DNA of 64,000 nt from Leucogyrophana mollusca (Eukaryota > Basidiomycota > Agaricomycetes > Boletales). Under the pieces are notes generated by a model that saw nothing but the letters and a program-made list of their open reading frames with translations, was not told where the DNA came from and searched no databases. Both the position numbers and the translations under genes were made by a program. Positions 22,776-34,039 of the stretch are shown here, one piece after another. Every line of letters begins with the position of its first letter. Position 1 is the stretch's first letter. The stretch is taken from NCBI GenBank assembly GCA_021014945.1, contig MU266464.1:1-64000 (forward strand), in the 5' to 3' direction.

Positions 22776-25153
22776 ATGCCAGCCCTCCAAAAGTCCTCAA
22801 ACAAACGGCCCGCACCCTCACAAGGCGGGCCAAAGTCTAAAAAACCTCATATCGCAAAACCACCAGCCAGCAAAGCCAAGTCTGATGGACCTGATGGAAA
22901 CAAGAAACGTAGCCGGCCTGTGACGCTCCCCATGAAGGAGGACAGTGATTCCGAAGACGACGAGGAAGATAGCGATGACCTCGAAGATGTGGTGGATGCT
23001 GAAGAAAGTCAAAAAGTTGACGGAGGAGACGAGATGATCGTCGACAGTATCCAGCCAAAGGACCCCAACGGTTCGTCGTGGTTTTTCAAATCTATGAAGA
23101 ATTCTTTTTCATGAGATCGCAATAGCTGCAAGGGAGTCTCATAAAGCCCAGCGCTTGTTGCAAGACCAGCGCCGAGCTGCCAAGCCGCACTCACAACTTC
23201 TCACTGATGCAAAGCGTGTATGGTCGCAAGCACGGCAGAAAAATATTCCTACGACCGAGCGCCAAAAACACGTCCGTGAGCTTATGGGTGTCGTGCGGGG
23301 TAAAGTTAAGGATATTGTGCTGAAACACGATGCAAGCCGAATCATCCAGACGATTGTAAAGTATGGAGGTCAGAAGGAACGAGATGAAGTTGCTGGAGAG
23401 CTAAAGGGACACTATAAGGATCTTGCGCAGAACAAATATTCGAAGGTTAGTGGTGCGTTCTTTGAGTACGCAGTGGCACTCAAGGCGACCCCAGTTTCTG
23501 GTGACCAAACTCATCCGATTGTGTCCCACTCACCGCGCTTCCATCTTGATGGAGTTCCAATCGCACGTCATGCGTCTTCTGCTACACAGGGAGGCGTCAA
23601 GTGTCTTGGCGGATACATTTGAACTCTACGCGAATGCTTATGAGCGGACTATACTCTTGCGTGATTTCTATGGGAAAGAGACGTCTCTTTTCACCACGAC
23701 CCGCGGGACAGAGGAAGAGAAAGAGGTGGCAAAGAAAGGTCTTCGGGGTGTTCTGCAAGGTGTGGAAGGTGAGAGGAGAAAGCGTGTCCTGACCGCCTTG
23801 AAGGGCAACTTGACCACAATGCGAGTGCCCTTTTACCCATAGCTAGCTAACCTCACTAAATTATCTCCGTAACAGATTCAACAACCCAGACAAGGGGGCC
23901 ATAACGCATGCAATTACGCATCGAGCACTTTGGGAATACCTCTCTGCCGTTAATGATGTGGAGGCCGAACGGGAGCCACTCCGTAAAGAGATCTTTGAGA
24001 AGTATTTATACTCTACCTTTCTGTTATTAAAGCCGTTCATCCCCTCGTTAGCTGTCAAGATGTTCTCGCTGAGATGGTTCATACCAAGGATGGCAGCCGG
24101 GTTGTGAGGGACTTCCTCGCATACGGCACCGCCAAGGTGACACTCTTAGGGGAAAAACTCTTTATGCATGGCTGACCCTGCGTTTCAGGACCGGAAACAT
24201 ATAATCAAGGTCATTAAGCCTCACGTGGAGCGAATGTGTGTGGATGACGAAGCCCAGCTTGTGCTATTCACCGCGCTGGATGCCATTGAGTTCGTGCTTT
24301 CATTCACCTCCCGCTGACCACAACTCACTTTTGCTTTTGCGCAGTGACACGAAACTCACCGCCAAGTCGCTCGTGGCCGACATCGTATCTCATGCCTCCA
24401 CACTAGCTACGACTCCTCAAGGACGCCGTTCGCTCTTCTACCTCATCGTCCCCCGTACACGGCGTCATTTCACGCCCGCCCAGATTGTCACCGTCGCAGA
24501 AACCGACAGCATACGAGAGAAAACCAGCAAGAAAGACAATGCTGTCAGAGAAGGAGAGGTGAGAAAAGCAGCCAGTGAAGGTTTGCTAAAGTTCGTTGAG
24601 GAGAGTGGTGCTGAGGTTGCCAGAGACACCGGAGGGAGTTTGGTCGTTTTGGAGATCATGCTCTATGCTGACGGTGGTCTGTTTCGTCTTTTCTTCCACC
24701 CGGTTGAAGGCTAACTTTTACGGTAATGGGACAGACAAAAATGACGCCATTTCAGCCCTTCTCGCTCCGCTTTCGTTGCCATATCCTTCAGACGATTCCT
24801 CAAAACCTCACCCGATCGATCTCCCGCACACATCGCGGATGTACAAAAGCCTTTTACAAGGCGGTCACTTCTCCCATGTGACAAAATCAATATCACAATC
24901 GCCGGCGTTCTCGTCGTCCGGTTTCGCCTCTGCCTTCCTGAAACATGTTGGTAAGGAGGCTACAATAGCCATGGCGGAAGGGGACGGCGCCTTCGTCGTC
25001 GCGGAGCTTTTGCAGAGGATACGGGAAGAGGGGAGTGAGCAGGAGAAGGTGACGATCAAACAGTGGTTTGGAAAGAGTGTTGTGGCTCGCATAAAAGATG
25101 GTGAGGTGAAAGGGAAGAATGTCCTCTTGGAAAAGATTGCGGCCTTCTCATAG
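22776..25153 (+). CDS. PUF6: PUF6-like pumilio/CPL-domain ribosome biogenesis protein
   Basis: Starts at ATG 22776 with a lysine-rich, disordered N-terminus including 'NKKRSRPVTLP' and an acidic run near residue 60 (a nucleolar-type tail). An intron near 23066-23135 leads to 'ESHKAQRLLQDQRRAAKPHS', then 'VRELMGVVRGKVKDIVLKHD', 'ASRIIQTIVKYGGQKER' and 'LKGHYKDLAQNKYSK', which are PUF-like helical repeats. 'MVHTKDGSRVVRDFLAYGTA' (about 24070) is the 'TRDGSRVV' repeat typical of PUF6/Puf-A. The C-terminal CPL domain includes 'GRRSLFYLIVPRTRRHFTPA' and 'VLEIMLYADG', and the protein ends 'GKNVLLEKIAAFS'. Homologues act in 60S ribosome assembly in the nucleolus, and yeast Puf6 also in ASH1 mRNA control. 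Total length is about 650 residues, as expected. Confidence 0.88.
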
Positions 25154-25848
25154 TCCTGCGTATGACTGCCCTCTTGGTCTTTCACAGATGTGCGCGCTGC
25201 TTATATATAACTATTCAAGGGACCCGCCCTTGGTTTGTGGAAGTCGAGCAAGTCTAACGGTAGAGAGCGAGATACACCATCTCAGCATACTGAAGCTTTT
25301 TGCTCCCCGCTTGACCACGATGCGGCGGATGGAACCCACGCGACCTCATAGGATAAATCGGAATCCCAATGAATCGCCATGGGGTGTTCGAGAGTCCACC
25401 CCGGGTAGTCGCCGGAGTTGGATCGCGAGACGGAGAAGCAGAAATCATGACTTTGAATTCTCACAACAACGGCGAAGAACTCATGACTCGCTCCACGCGG
25501 GCGTGAATCAGCTTGACACGTCTCCGGTCCTACACAAGTCAAGTGAATGTCTATGGTGAGGACGAAGCCACGCCCAGTTAACGCACACATGACTGTGAAC
25601 GCGCATCCCGACCGATCAAGCGGTTCAAATTCCAGGCGAGTAGAAACCCCAATTCGGTGCAAACACAGACAGTAGTTAACGCAGGGAAACAGGAACTGAC
25701 ATGGTGGATCCGCTCGTGAATTTGCTTTCAAGGACAGTCGGCGAACAAAGAAGCAGCTTTAGGAAGTGTTGCATTTTACTATAAAATCAGGAAGGTGACC
25801 GGCTCATGATTTGACGACCCGCCCATCGTGCCCCAGTCCCCAGCTAAC
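25154..25848. other. Intergenic with the TATA box of the CVNH gene
   Basis: No gene is supported. A TATAAAA element at 25780-25786 lies 69 bp before the CVNH start and is probably its core promoter. The rest holds only short overlapping frames. Confidence 0.5.
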
Positions 25849-26335
25849 ATGCGTTTCGTTCCTGTGCAAACTTTCCTCAGTGGCTTGACGGTCCTGTGCA
25901 TCGCACCATCGGTCGTCCTTGCTACCGGCGACTTTTCCCGCTCTTGCCCCGATTACAGTGTAAGGGGTGCCATCCTGTATGCAGTCTGCAGGCGAGTGGA
26001 TGGTTCGCAAGTAACTACCCAACTCGACCTCGACCATTGTCTGGAGAATGGCAATGGCAAGCTAGTTTGTCGTCAGAAGTGTGTTCAATGTAGCCGCTCT
26101 GCAAGATATGCGCACTCACTCGCCGATTCACAGCGGTGCCTACGCATCTTCATGTTCTGCATGCTCTTTTTCTGGAACAACACTTTCGTGCCAATGCAGA
26201 GACGAGGAGTCGCACCCGCAATACACCAGTATTGACCTGGGTGAGTGGACTGTTCTTGAACCCCACCGCGTTACTCACTTAAACATGCTTCTAGATCAAT
26301 GTGTCGGAAACTCGAACGGAAATCTAGTCTGTTGA
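25849..26335 (+). CDS. Secreted cyanovirin-N homology (CVNH) protein
   Basis: Exons 25849-26078, 26134-26240 and 26295-26335. The in-frame ATG at 25849 gives a signal peptide (MRFVPVQTFLSGLTVL to about residue 27, ending VLATG); an ATG 21 nt upstream would spoil it. The mature domain is one CVNH unit with its two sequence repeats: 'GDFSRSCPDYSVRGAILYAV' with 'TTQLDLDHCLENGNGKLVC', then 'GAYASSCSACSFSGTTLSCQ' with 'YTSIDLDQCVGNSNGNLVC'. Both repeats keep the paired Asn-Gly-x-Leu-x-Cys ends. Fungal CVNH proteins are small lectins, some binding mannose, often secreted or fruiting-body expressed. Sugar binding is inferred. Length is about 125 residues, normal for a single CVNH domain plus signal. 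Confidence 0.88.
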
Positions 26336-26899
26336 GATGCAAGGGTCACAAGAACATAGCTCTCCTGAATCTTGTAGCTTATCTACCTGCCTCGGAAGTG
26401 ATTGCGCCGTGAGGGTGACCACAGACAAGGCTCGATCACAGAGAAGGCTCGCAAGCTGGACTGAATCTCCTGTGAAACCTGGTTTTTCAGAAATCTCGGG
26501 TGACGCTTCATGTCGTGGTTGAATATAAACAGGTAGGAGAGGCCAGCAAATATGGGGTAAAGCAAGTGGATGCCGATCAACCACAATCAGTTCGCGAGTG
26601 AATCAACTGACCAGTGAGAGCGAGATGCATGGCCAACTGAACACTTGAAATTGCTGGCTCCACATAGTTGCAAGCGTAACGGCGTTGACATGGTGATATG
26701 GATCACGGCCTCGAACAACCCGCTTCGACCTAGTATCTGACTTAAACTGTCATTCCTGTTCTGAACGGTGATCTCACAATCACACAATGTGTAGTTTATT
26801 CGCGATTATATTCAGCACTCTATGAACGACGGTAAGATATCCCAGAAGGAACTGCGATTGATGTCAAGAGCGCATGCAGGGTATAGCAAAAGCTCTCGT
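26336..26899. other. Intergenic, convergent 3' flanks
   Basis: Lies between the stops of the CVNH gene (plus) and the hydrophobic secreted protein gene (minus). No coding potential is recognised. Confidence 0.4.
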
Positions 26900-27715
26900 T
26901 TAGAGCTTCAGGCCGAGGCACACCAACAGCTCGGTGCAAGCGAGCAACTTGATGACGGCAATGACCGTGGGGGTCAGAATGAGGACAACAGCAGCCAGGA
27001 GGCCGCCAACGAGGCCGAAGACGACTTGCAGCAAGCAAGCAACAACGACACTAAAGACGTCTGTCAGCGAAAATCGTTGGTAACATGCACCGATCTATGC
27101 ACTGACCAGAGCTCGACGAGCAGAGGGAAGACAACGGCGCGGACATCAGCAAGGACGACCTTCAGGAGGCATCCGATAGCAGTGAAGAGGATCTATGGGT
27201 AAAGTGTGAGCTTCGACTTCAGACCTCTAAGGACAAATTACATACGCAGAGGACACCACCGACGAGCTTAGCGACCTCGGCAACAGTCAACTGAACAGTG
27301 CCTTCAACAGGGGCGAGGATAACGCTCAGTTCAAGACCGACAAGAGCCTTAAGGCTGACGGTGGCGGTGAGCAGGCAATCCTTGATCTGACCAATGATGG
27401 GCGTAATTTCGGCAGCGGTCGCGTTAGCAGGCGTGATGAACGCTAAACAACACCATTAGCGCTAGACGCAGCTTAAAGACGCGATTACTTACTGAACTTG
27501 TCGGTCAAAGGGATGATGGTCTCTTGGACGTTCGTGAAGATCACAGCAACGGAGGCAGGAGTCTCGCGGGTTTGGACGGGAACAGTGCTGCCGAGCTTGG
27601 TAAGGTCACCAACATTGGGGAGCTTGAGGGCGTCAGTTGGGCCGGTGGGGGCGGCGTAGGTGAACGCGCTGAGGGCAGCGGTGAAGAGGACGGAGAGAGT
27701 GCTGAAAGAGCGCAT
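26900..27715 (-). CDS. Secreted hydrophobic protein of unknown function
   Basis: ATG 27715 opens a signal peptide, MRSFSTLSVLFTAALSAFTY ending near AAPTG. The mature start 'DALKLPNVGDLTKL' is followed by 'VAVIFTNVQETIIPLTDKF'. Exon 1 ends at 27493 (GTAAGT) and exon 2 begins at 27442: 'ANATAAEITPIIGQIKDCLL', 'ALVGLELSVILAPVEGTVQL' and 'VAEVAKLVGGVLC'. Later exons add strongly hydrophobic helices, 'FTAIGCLLKVVLADVRAVVF' and 'VVFGLVGGLLAAVVLILTPT', ending LLVCLGLKL at 26902-26900. A TATAAAA element sits at 27822-27828. Similar signal-peptide proteins with valine/leucine-rich repeats of 'L.VIL..V.GTV.LT' type are common in polypore-like genomes with no assigned role. The final two exon borders are inferred from GT-AG sites. 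Confidence 0.7.
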
Positions 27716-30700
27716 TGTGAAAAGAATGTGTGGGTGTCGGTGAGACGGTGGGTAAACTACGAGAAGATGGAACAGGAAAGATGACAAGAAGTCGATGAGG
27801 AAAATTGTCCGAGGGTACGCATTTTATAGTTCTTGCTACATCGGCGGCTGTTGGGCTACCGGTGAAGTTTTTTCGCCCTGCACAATCGTCACATTCGGGA
27901 TGCGTAAGTTGACACAAACTCATATGTCAGGAAGCACGGCTTTACTCACTTTGGATAAAGGACGATGTATTTTAGGGTTTGAGGACATTCTAGACGAGAG
28001 AAGGTGCTGTAATCGGCTTGGAAGTTGTCTCGGCTCCATATCAGCCCTTGATCATTAATAATTGCGAAGGTCTCTTCACTAATTCCCGCTCGGGTACACA
28101 CGTAAAGCTCCATGTCAGTTGGTCGTGTTGGACGGAGGATGGAAGAGAGCAGGAAGAGAAGCAACCAGCCTCGGTCGCGAAAGGCGCAGGCGCATTCAAG
28201 GCAAACGGAGAGAAGTCGATGCGCATCGACCTCTCGGATTGTTATGCGTCCTCTGATGGTACTCTAGTACAGAACCAATTTACGGCCTGCCAAAAAGCGA
28301 GCTAACTAAGGTCTTGGCCCGCGCCTGCGGACTTATCGCTCAGAACAATAATTCATAGGGCGGCTCTGGGTTGGTTCTGAAGTATCGCCGACGACATGGC
28401 CCGCATGCGGATGCTGGCCTGTGCGATGAGCAGATGTGGACTTGCCACTTGGTGCCGCAGGTTGCGCAAGTAGAACGGGCCACAGCGAGCCAGGACGCTG
28501 CCGGTTGGGGCGGCACTCAAGAAATACAATTCTGTTCGTGAGGCCGAAGTGAGGCTCGCCGCGCTGCATGTGCTTCCCCGACCTTACCTTCTTGGCAAAC
28601 TAAAAATTTCTCGTCATTACGGCGTAGCTAACGAGGTCGCGGAAAAGGGCAGACATTCGACGACAAGCTCGAAGTTGTAGGATCGCTGATACGGCGGAGA
28701 TGCCTCAGTGCCCAACGTCGAATATGACGAAGGTTTTGCGAGGAACATTGGGATGGGGAAGCCTGGCGGGATGGCTGACGCGAGGTTGTAGGGCAGCGGG
28801 CATGACAAGTGTCCGGAAAGGGCTCCGTTCTTCATCCGGTCGCCGAGCGCTCGATATGGTGCGACATCATTTTGATGAGGGCGAAATGGACGTCTGTGAG
28901 AAATAAGATCTGAGACCCTGCAAAAGGCCTGCATCAATGTGGAAAGGAACGTTGGAGCGAACAGAGAATAGACAAGAACAGATGAGCACGAGACTGTAAG
29001 TTTTGTTTTGCTATGCTTGTAGCCTCTCCCGACTGGCTGGAGGCTGGTTTCCAATCGATGACCGCAGAGGATAGGTAGCAGCCACTGCCAGCGGGAGGGT
29101 ATGTAAGTGAAGGGTAACTATTATCGTAGCCTTGGTAAACGAACAACTTTACGCGTACGACTAAATGTGTAATAGAACCGATCATAACGCTCAACAACTT
29201 TTGTTACACGCTTGTCCACGGACCACGCTCGACCTGGCACCCGACTTCGGTTCAAGCAGGGAGAGGAATCATGACGTGTGACAACCATCATCATTGGGAC
29301 AGGCGTAACATACCAAATGTATACCCGCGCTGGCGCCCACAGCTATTGGTGTCTTCCATGGCAGAGTACGAGCGTCGAGCAGCGACATCCCCGATCACAA
29401 CGACTGCCTCGTGCACTCGCTGGTTACCTTCGAGACATTGGCCGACACGCGGCCGACGCAACCGGGAAACGCAAACGACGAGATCGTCTTACGAGTAATA
29501 AGGTGTGTGCGTGAAAAATAGGACGATCGAAGGGCTGATACCGGATACCGCTACTACGTAGCGCTTGTTCAGGCTTATTCGTTATATCCGGACGAGACAT
29601 TCAAGGGGTATTTCGGACTATGGGCATTAATATTGGGACAGACTAAATATCTCATGCGCTCAATCTTGGACGTCCTTAAATAGCGCTCGCGAGTTTCCCA
29701 GCACGTCAAGGGTTGAACATTGGTACCCAATCTTACCGTGCTGGTCGGTGGTGATAACAACCCCAACGCCTTCGAGAAATTCATCAGGCTTCCGGGTGTT
29801 TGCGACAAGTGCTTCTGTGCTTCGGACGACCACAACGGAACCGAGGGGGGATGGAATCAAGATCACAATCATATGTATGGGAGCCGCTCGCTCAACAGGA
29901 ACATCCGTCGGCGATGCCGCTTCTACCTTGTAGCGATCCACATCCGAGCGACTTCTAAGTTACGTTCTACAGCCTCCTGTAAGCCACACGTTGTGGTGTA
30001 CTTAGGAGACCCCCTAAGTTCCCCGCGTAACACCCTGAAACCCAGGTTCAGCCACGCCATGCAAAATTCATTTCTGGCATACAGCTCGGGCTCTGTGGCA
30101 TCACTGCAGTCCAGTTTGGGATCCCTGCTGCCCTTGTGCACTTAGATCAGTCTATGATCTGCAAAGGGCTACGCGAAAGGTGAATGCTCTCACTTGATTG
30201 CCTCGATACCCTATATCACGATAAAGAATACTGATTCGGCTAGAAATCCTTCGGAACACCCAGCAAGAAGAACACTGGTGTTCGCTGCGAGACCGTTGAG
30301 GCCACTACGAAGCAGGCAAGCACTCCGAGCAACTCCAGCAGCGTGTCCTGCGTGGGTCTCGATTCTCCGAACCCCTGCGTCACACCCGACAGCCACCCCT
30401 CAGGCGACAGTCACGATCGGTCCCGAAGCGGGGTACATCAGAGTACACCACCGGAAGAACAGTTGTGGCGCGAAACAACATCCATCCTGGTACCCGTCAA
30501 CCTAGAGCCTTCAATATCCGGCTGTCATAAAGACGAGGTGTTGCTGCGGTGCACGGTTCCGCAGCTTACTGAGGAGGTCAGGATACCTTTAAGCGAAGGA
30601 GAAGCAATTTTGGCCGCTGATTCGCGGGTAGTGGTGCGGTAGCGACTTTTGCTACTACTTCACTACGGCGTATGGGCAGGATAAGTGCTGAGCCGACGCC

Positions 30701-30901
30701 GGCATCGTAGCATGACCGCCTTTATCTGGCCGTCTTGGACACTCATCAATCCCAGTCCCGGTTGCGTGCCCGCCACGGATATGCGTGGATACTCCCGCCA
30801 GGGATGAGGCTAGTCCCGACGCACATGATCGGCCGCTCATTTTCTCATCTGAGCTATAGCCTGTACAATCTGGTCCTTTGATAATACATCTCCATCAATC
30901 C
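27716..30901. other. Long gene-poor stretch
   Basis: About 3.2 kb with only short, mutually overlapping frames. One plus frame at 28018-28305 contains 'HVSWSCWTEDGREQE' and 'MRIDLSDCYASSDGTLV', which vaguely recalls half of a CVNH repeat and could be a relic; this is too weak to call. No RNA gene, transposon ends or long repeats were recognised. Confidence 0.4.
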
Positions 30902-31435
30902 TCAGTCGTGCGAGCAAACCTTGAAGGATACGACTTTCCCCCCCAGATTGCTCTTCGACACCTTCTCCTGTGGATAGTTCGCCCACACCGATCCTTCTAC
31001 AGAACCGAAAAAGATCAGGTCAGGTCTATGTCAACGGCAACCCCCTCCGAATCCGCCTCCGAACCGCACCCACAAACAAAACAAAAATCGCGGTGACTTA
31101 CTGGGGTATATAACATCCTCGTCCTTGCATCCCTTGTTGTTATACCATGACAACCACAGGTGGTTCTCTGCTCTGAACACCCATGACCCCACTTTATTCC
31201 GAACGCTCATGAGCTCACCGCACGGGGAGCACGTCCACTTCTTGGTGCCTGGTGTGAGGGAGCCGCCGAACCACTCGTGCTTCTGGGGTGAGTGGCTCGG
31301 TAGGTTGCAATTGTCTTCCTCGTAGACATCAAGGTTCCATGTCGCGTTACGCAGGTCGCCGTATTGGCAGCCTTTGGCGGCTGCCAGAGCGGAGGCGCTA
31401 GCGAGGGCGAGAGCGATGGTAGGCTTGACAAGCAT
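30902..31435 (-). CDS. Small secreted six-cysteine protein, family copy 1
   Basis: Exons 31435-31102 and 31006-30902 encode 142 residues. A signal peptide (MLVKPTIALALASASALAAA) is followed by a mature protein with six Cys at about 23, 43, 69, 72, 103 and 139. Motifs are 'NATWNLDVYEEDNC' (a possible N-glycosylation site at Asn30), 'KHEWFGGSLTPGTKKWTCSP', 'SWVFRAENHLWLSWYNNKGC' and a C-terminal 'VVSFKVCSHD'. I recognise no named domain. Two relatives occur in this window: a frameshifted copy at 32091-32608 and an intact, diverged copy at 51435-51924. All three keep the intron position before the last exon. Size, secretion and cysteine pattern suit an effector-like or extracellular protein; function unknown. 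Confidence 0.8.
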
Positions 31436-32090
31436 GGACGAGAGGGCGGTTGGGGCTTGGGGATAGCAAGAATTCGGGCCAGTACGACTAAGGATTACAG
31501 CTTGAGCGCGAGGGCCTGATATTTATTCAGATTCTCATTCACCCAGATGCGAAGGACCATGCGGGCGTGAAACCAGTAATCAATTGAGGAAGGGATAGTA
31601 GGTGGGCCAATACCCAAAAGAGTTGCAATAAGGCTTTGATGCACCCGCGTCATGCGGTTGGCAACGGGGGAAGCACGAGCCCCAGGATTTCGGGATGCAA
31701 CGGCTGTACCGTTTGGTCTAGCTCCAAGTCACATCCGAGCCACTGCGCAGCCAACGTATGGATACTAGCCGCGGAAGAACGCCCTAAATCAGGGAGGACT
31801 AGTGGAAAACTTGAAAGGAGAACCGGAGCGTAATGGATGGCATACATTGGACGAGTCGACGAAGCTTTGGCATTGGGCGCAACACAGGGGTTTAATTGGG
31901 CTTTTTGGCCTGGACTTTAGATTTCAACAAGAACAAACAACCCTTGCGGAACCCTGGCAGTCAGTGGCAGTCCCACTGACACGAGTAGTACCATAGGAGA
32001 TAAGCTTTGATGCATATGGTCTGCTATCCAACCTATCATCCGATCATACAGCCTACACAGTCCAATCCTCTGACAATACCCCTCTCCCAG
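31436..32090. other. Intergenic between the two tandem six-cysteine copies
   Basis: Promoter side of copy 1 and 3' flank of the damaged copy. The 3' flanks of both copies are alike, showing that the duplicated unit is about 1.2 kb. No other gene is supported. Confidence 0.4.
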
Positions 32091-32608
32091 TCATGCGCCC
32101 GTACAAACCTTGAAAGAACCGACTTTTCCCCCCAGGTCACTCTTCGACACCTTCTGCTGTGGATTGAGCCCCAAACCTTCTGCAAACCCGAAGACCATGT
32201 CAGATACAAATCAAGTCCCTCTCCTCTGAACCGCCCCGAAAATAAAATCAAAAGACGAGTGCCGCGGCGACTTACTGGGGAAGATCAGGTCGTTGGCCTT
32301 GCACCCCTTGTAATTATACCACGACAGCCACAGGTGTTTCTCCGCTCTGAATACCCACGACCCCATTTTATTCTGGAGGTGTGAGAGCTCGCCGCACGGG
32401 GAACACACCCACTTCTTGGCGCTCGGCGTGAGGTAGTCGCTGAACCACTCGTGCTTCTGGGGTGAGTGGCTCAGTAGTAGCAATTTTGTTCTTCGTAGAC
32501 GTCAAGGTTCCATGTCGCGTTACTCAGGTCGCCGTATTGGCAGCCTTTGGCGGCTGCCAGAGCGGAGACGCTGGCGAGGGCGAGAGCAAGGGTGGGCTTG
32601 CTGAGCAT
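32091..32608 (-). pseudogene. Small secreted six-cysteine protein, copy 2, frameshifted
   Basis: Closely related to copy 1, 1.17 kb away in the same orientation. ATG 32608 gives the same signal peptide type (MLSKPTLALALASVSALAAA) and 'NATWNLDVYEEQNCYY'. A stop then appears at once, because one base is missing relative to copy 1 near 32475. The lost frame continues as 'HSPQKHEWFSDYLTPSAKKW', 'SWVFRAEKHLWLSWYNYKGC' and, after the conserved intron, 'KVSKSDLGGKVGSFKVC' with its stop at 32093-32091. Everything outside that one position is well preserved, so the lesion is recent or is an assembly error. Confidence 0.75.
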
Positions 32609-32869
32609 GTGTGCGGGTAATGTGGGGTCTCAGCTCGATGGCCTGAGATTTATACCTTATCCCTGAGTACCCCAGTAGCCTGGGTGCGGAATGACCCACG
32701 CTGACGCGAAACTGTAGGAAACTGTGATCAGTCGGGTAAGGGGAGCAGGTGGGCCAACTACATACCAAAAGAGTTGCGATGTGCTCAATGGACCCTGATT
32801 GACTGACTGGTCTCGCTGCTCGAATGGGTTGCACGGGGCCGCGGGCCACGATGGACTTGAGAAAAGTAT

Positions 32870-33115
32870 CCATCTGTGCAAGCGGGTTCTTATGCAAGCA
32901 ACCGACCTCTTCCGCGGGTACGCTTGTTTTTGTTGGGGCTCTTGTTTTGGTGGACCAGGGTGGAGGTATTGGTGGCAGTGGGGTCGAAATTGACACAAGG
33001 TGGGCGATTCGAACTCGTGATCCATTGCAAGTTCCCCTCCGGAGTGACCAGCGCACTCGGAGCTTTCAGACTGAAGCAAGGATCGATTCTTTAGCTCTGC
33101 TTCGCCACCGACATA
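32870..33115. repeat. S repeat module, copy S1 (short)
   Basis: Similar to 42065-42310 and 47330-47575: shared words include the run around GATTCGAACTC, ATCCATTGCAAGT and GAGCTTTCAGACTG. It precedes the truncated DUF6533 relic here, as S2 and S3 precede (on plus) the 3' ends of intact copies. On the minus strand it carries a GAGTTCGAATC core that resembles a pol III B box. Confidence 0.65.
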
Positions 33116-33206
33116 ACCACTGCATTTAGCCCGTGTCATGATCACACTCATCCCAGCTTGTGTCATAGCGTAGCGCCTGCGCTTGCGGATATGCACCCTG
33201 CCCACC

Positions 33207-33660
33207 CTACACCCCCTTCTGCACATCGCCACCGAGCTCCGAGAGCGCATACACCGACGCGTTGTCAGCAATGGTGATGTGCGAGGTGAGCACCCCCGTA
33301 CCCGCACCTACCTCTGAGCTCCGCGCGGTCTCCCAGCCCACGATGATCCTCCCAGCCTGTTAACGTTGGCAACAAAGTCAGCCTTGTTCAAACCAAGATC
33401 AAGATCACGACGGGCACGATGCAGAACTCACCGACATCCGGAGGACGCAAAAGAGCCAGCATTCGTGCGGCGGGGGGCGGAGGATGGGGGAGTCATGAGT
33501 ATGTGTGTGATGAGTGCGAGTATATGTAGAATGGGAGAGGCGGGCGTACTAGCACATGATGTTAGCCATCACCCCCACCCGGATCACGCGCAGCGCGTAC
33601 AATAGCGTGATGATCATTATAGCTGCAGAAGGCGTGGCGAGCATGGTTTCACTTGGGCAT
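33207..33660 (-). pseudogene. 3'-only relic of a DUF6533 array gene
   Basis: Matches only the last three exons of the four array genes. It has the exon ending in 'RVGVMANIMCY', the short exon ending at the GTGAGTTCTGCATCG donor, and the final exon with 'GRIIVGWETARSSEVGAG' and 'SHITIADNASVYALSEL' ending DVQKGV at 33209-33207. Sequence upstream of about 33660 is unrelated to the rest of the gene, so it lacks a start and five of nine exons. It lies directly downstream of copy A in the same orientation. Confidence 0.75.
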
Positions 33661-34039
33661 GCTGATATTGGTGACAGTACTAGTAGATGTTGCATTGGTA
33701 CGCAAGTTCCCTTCTGGAGTGAGCAGTGGACTTTCGGACTGGAGAGGGGATCGATTCTTTGGCTCTGCTTCGCGAGTCAGTTCACCGACCGCCGTATATC
33801 GACGGTGATTATGAGTCCATCAGCTGTAGCGTCCACTCATTCCGAAAGCAGAACAAGTTGTACGTGCGTAAGAACCTCTCGTCCTCGCTGATCACTCGTC
33901 TGGTCGCGTTGCACGGGCAAGAAAGATGTGGGGACGATCGCCGTCATAACCAATGCATCTGGCCCGTGTCATGATCGCACGCATCCCAGCTTGTGTCACA
34001 GTGTAGCGCCTGCGCCTGCGGATATTCATCCAGCCTATC

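Noticed and set aside
28617..29054. 145-codon minus frame in the gene-poor stretch
   Set aside because: No recognisable domain, signal peptide or splicing; overlapping frames on the other strand are equally open.
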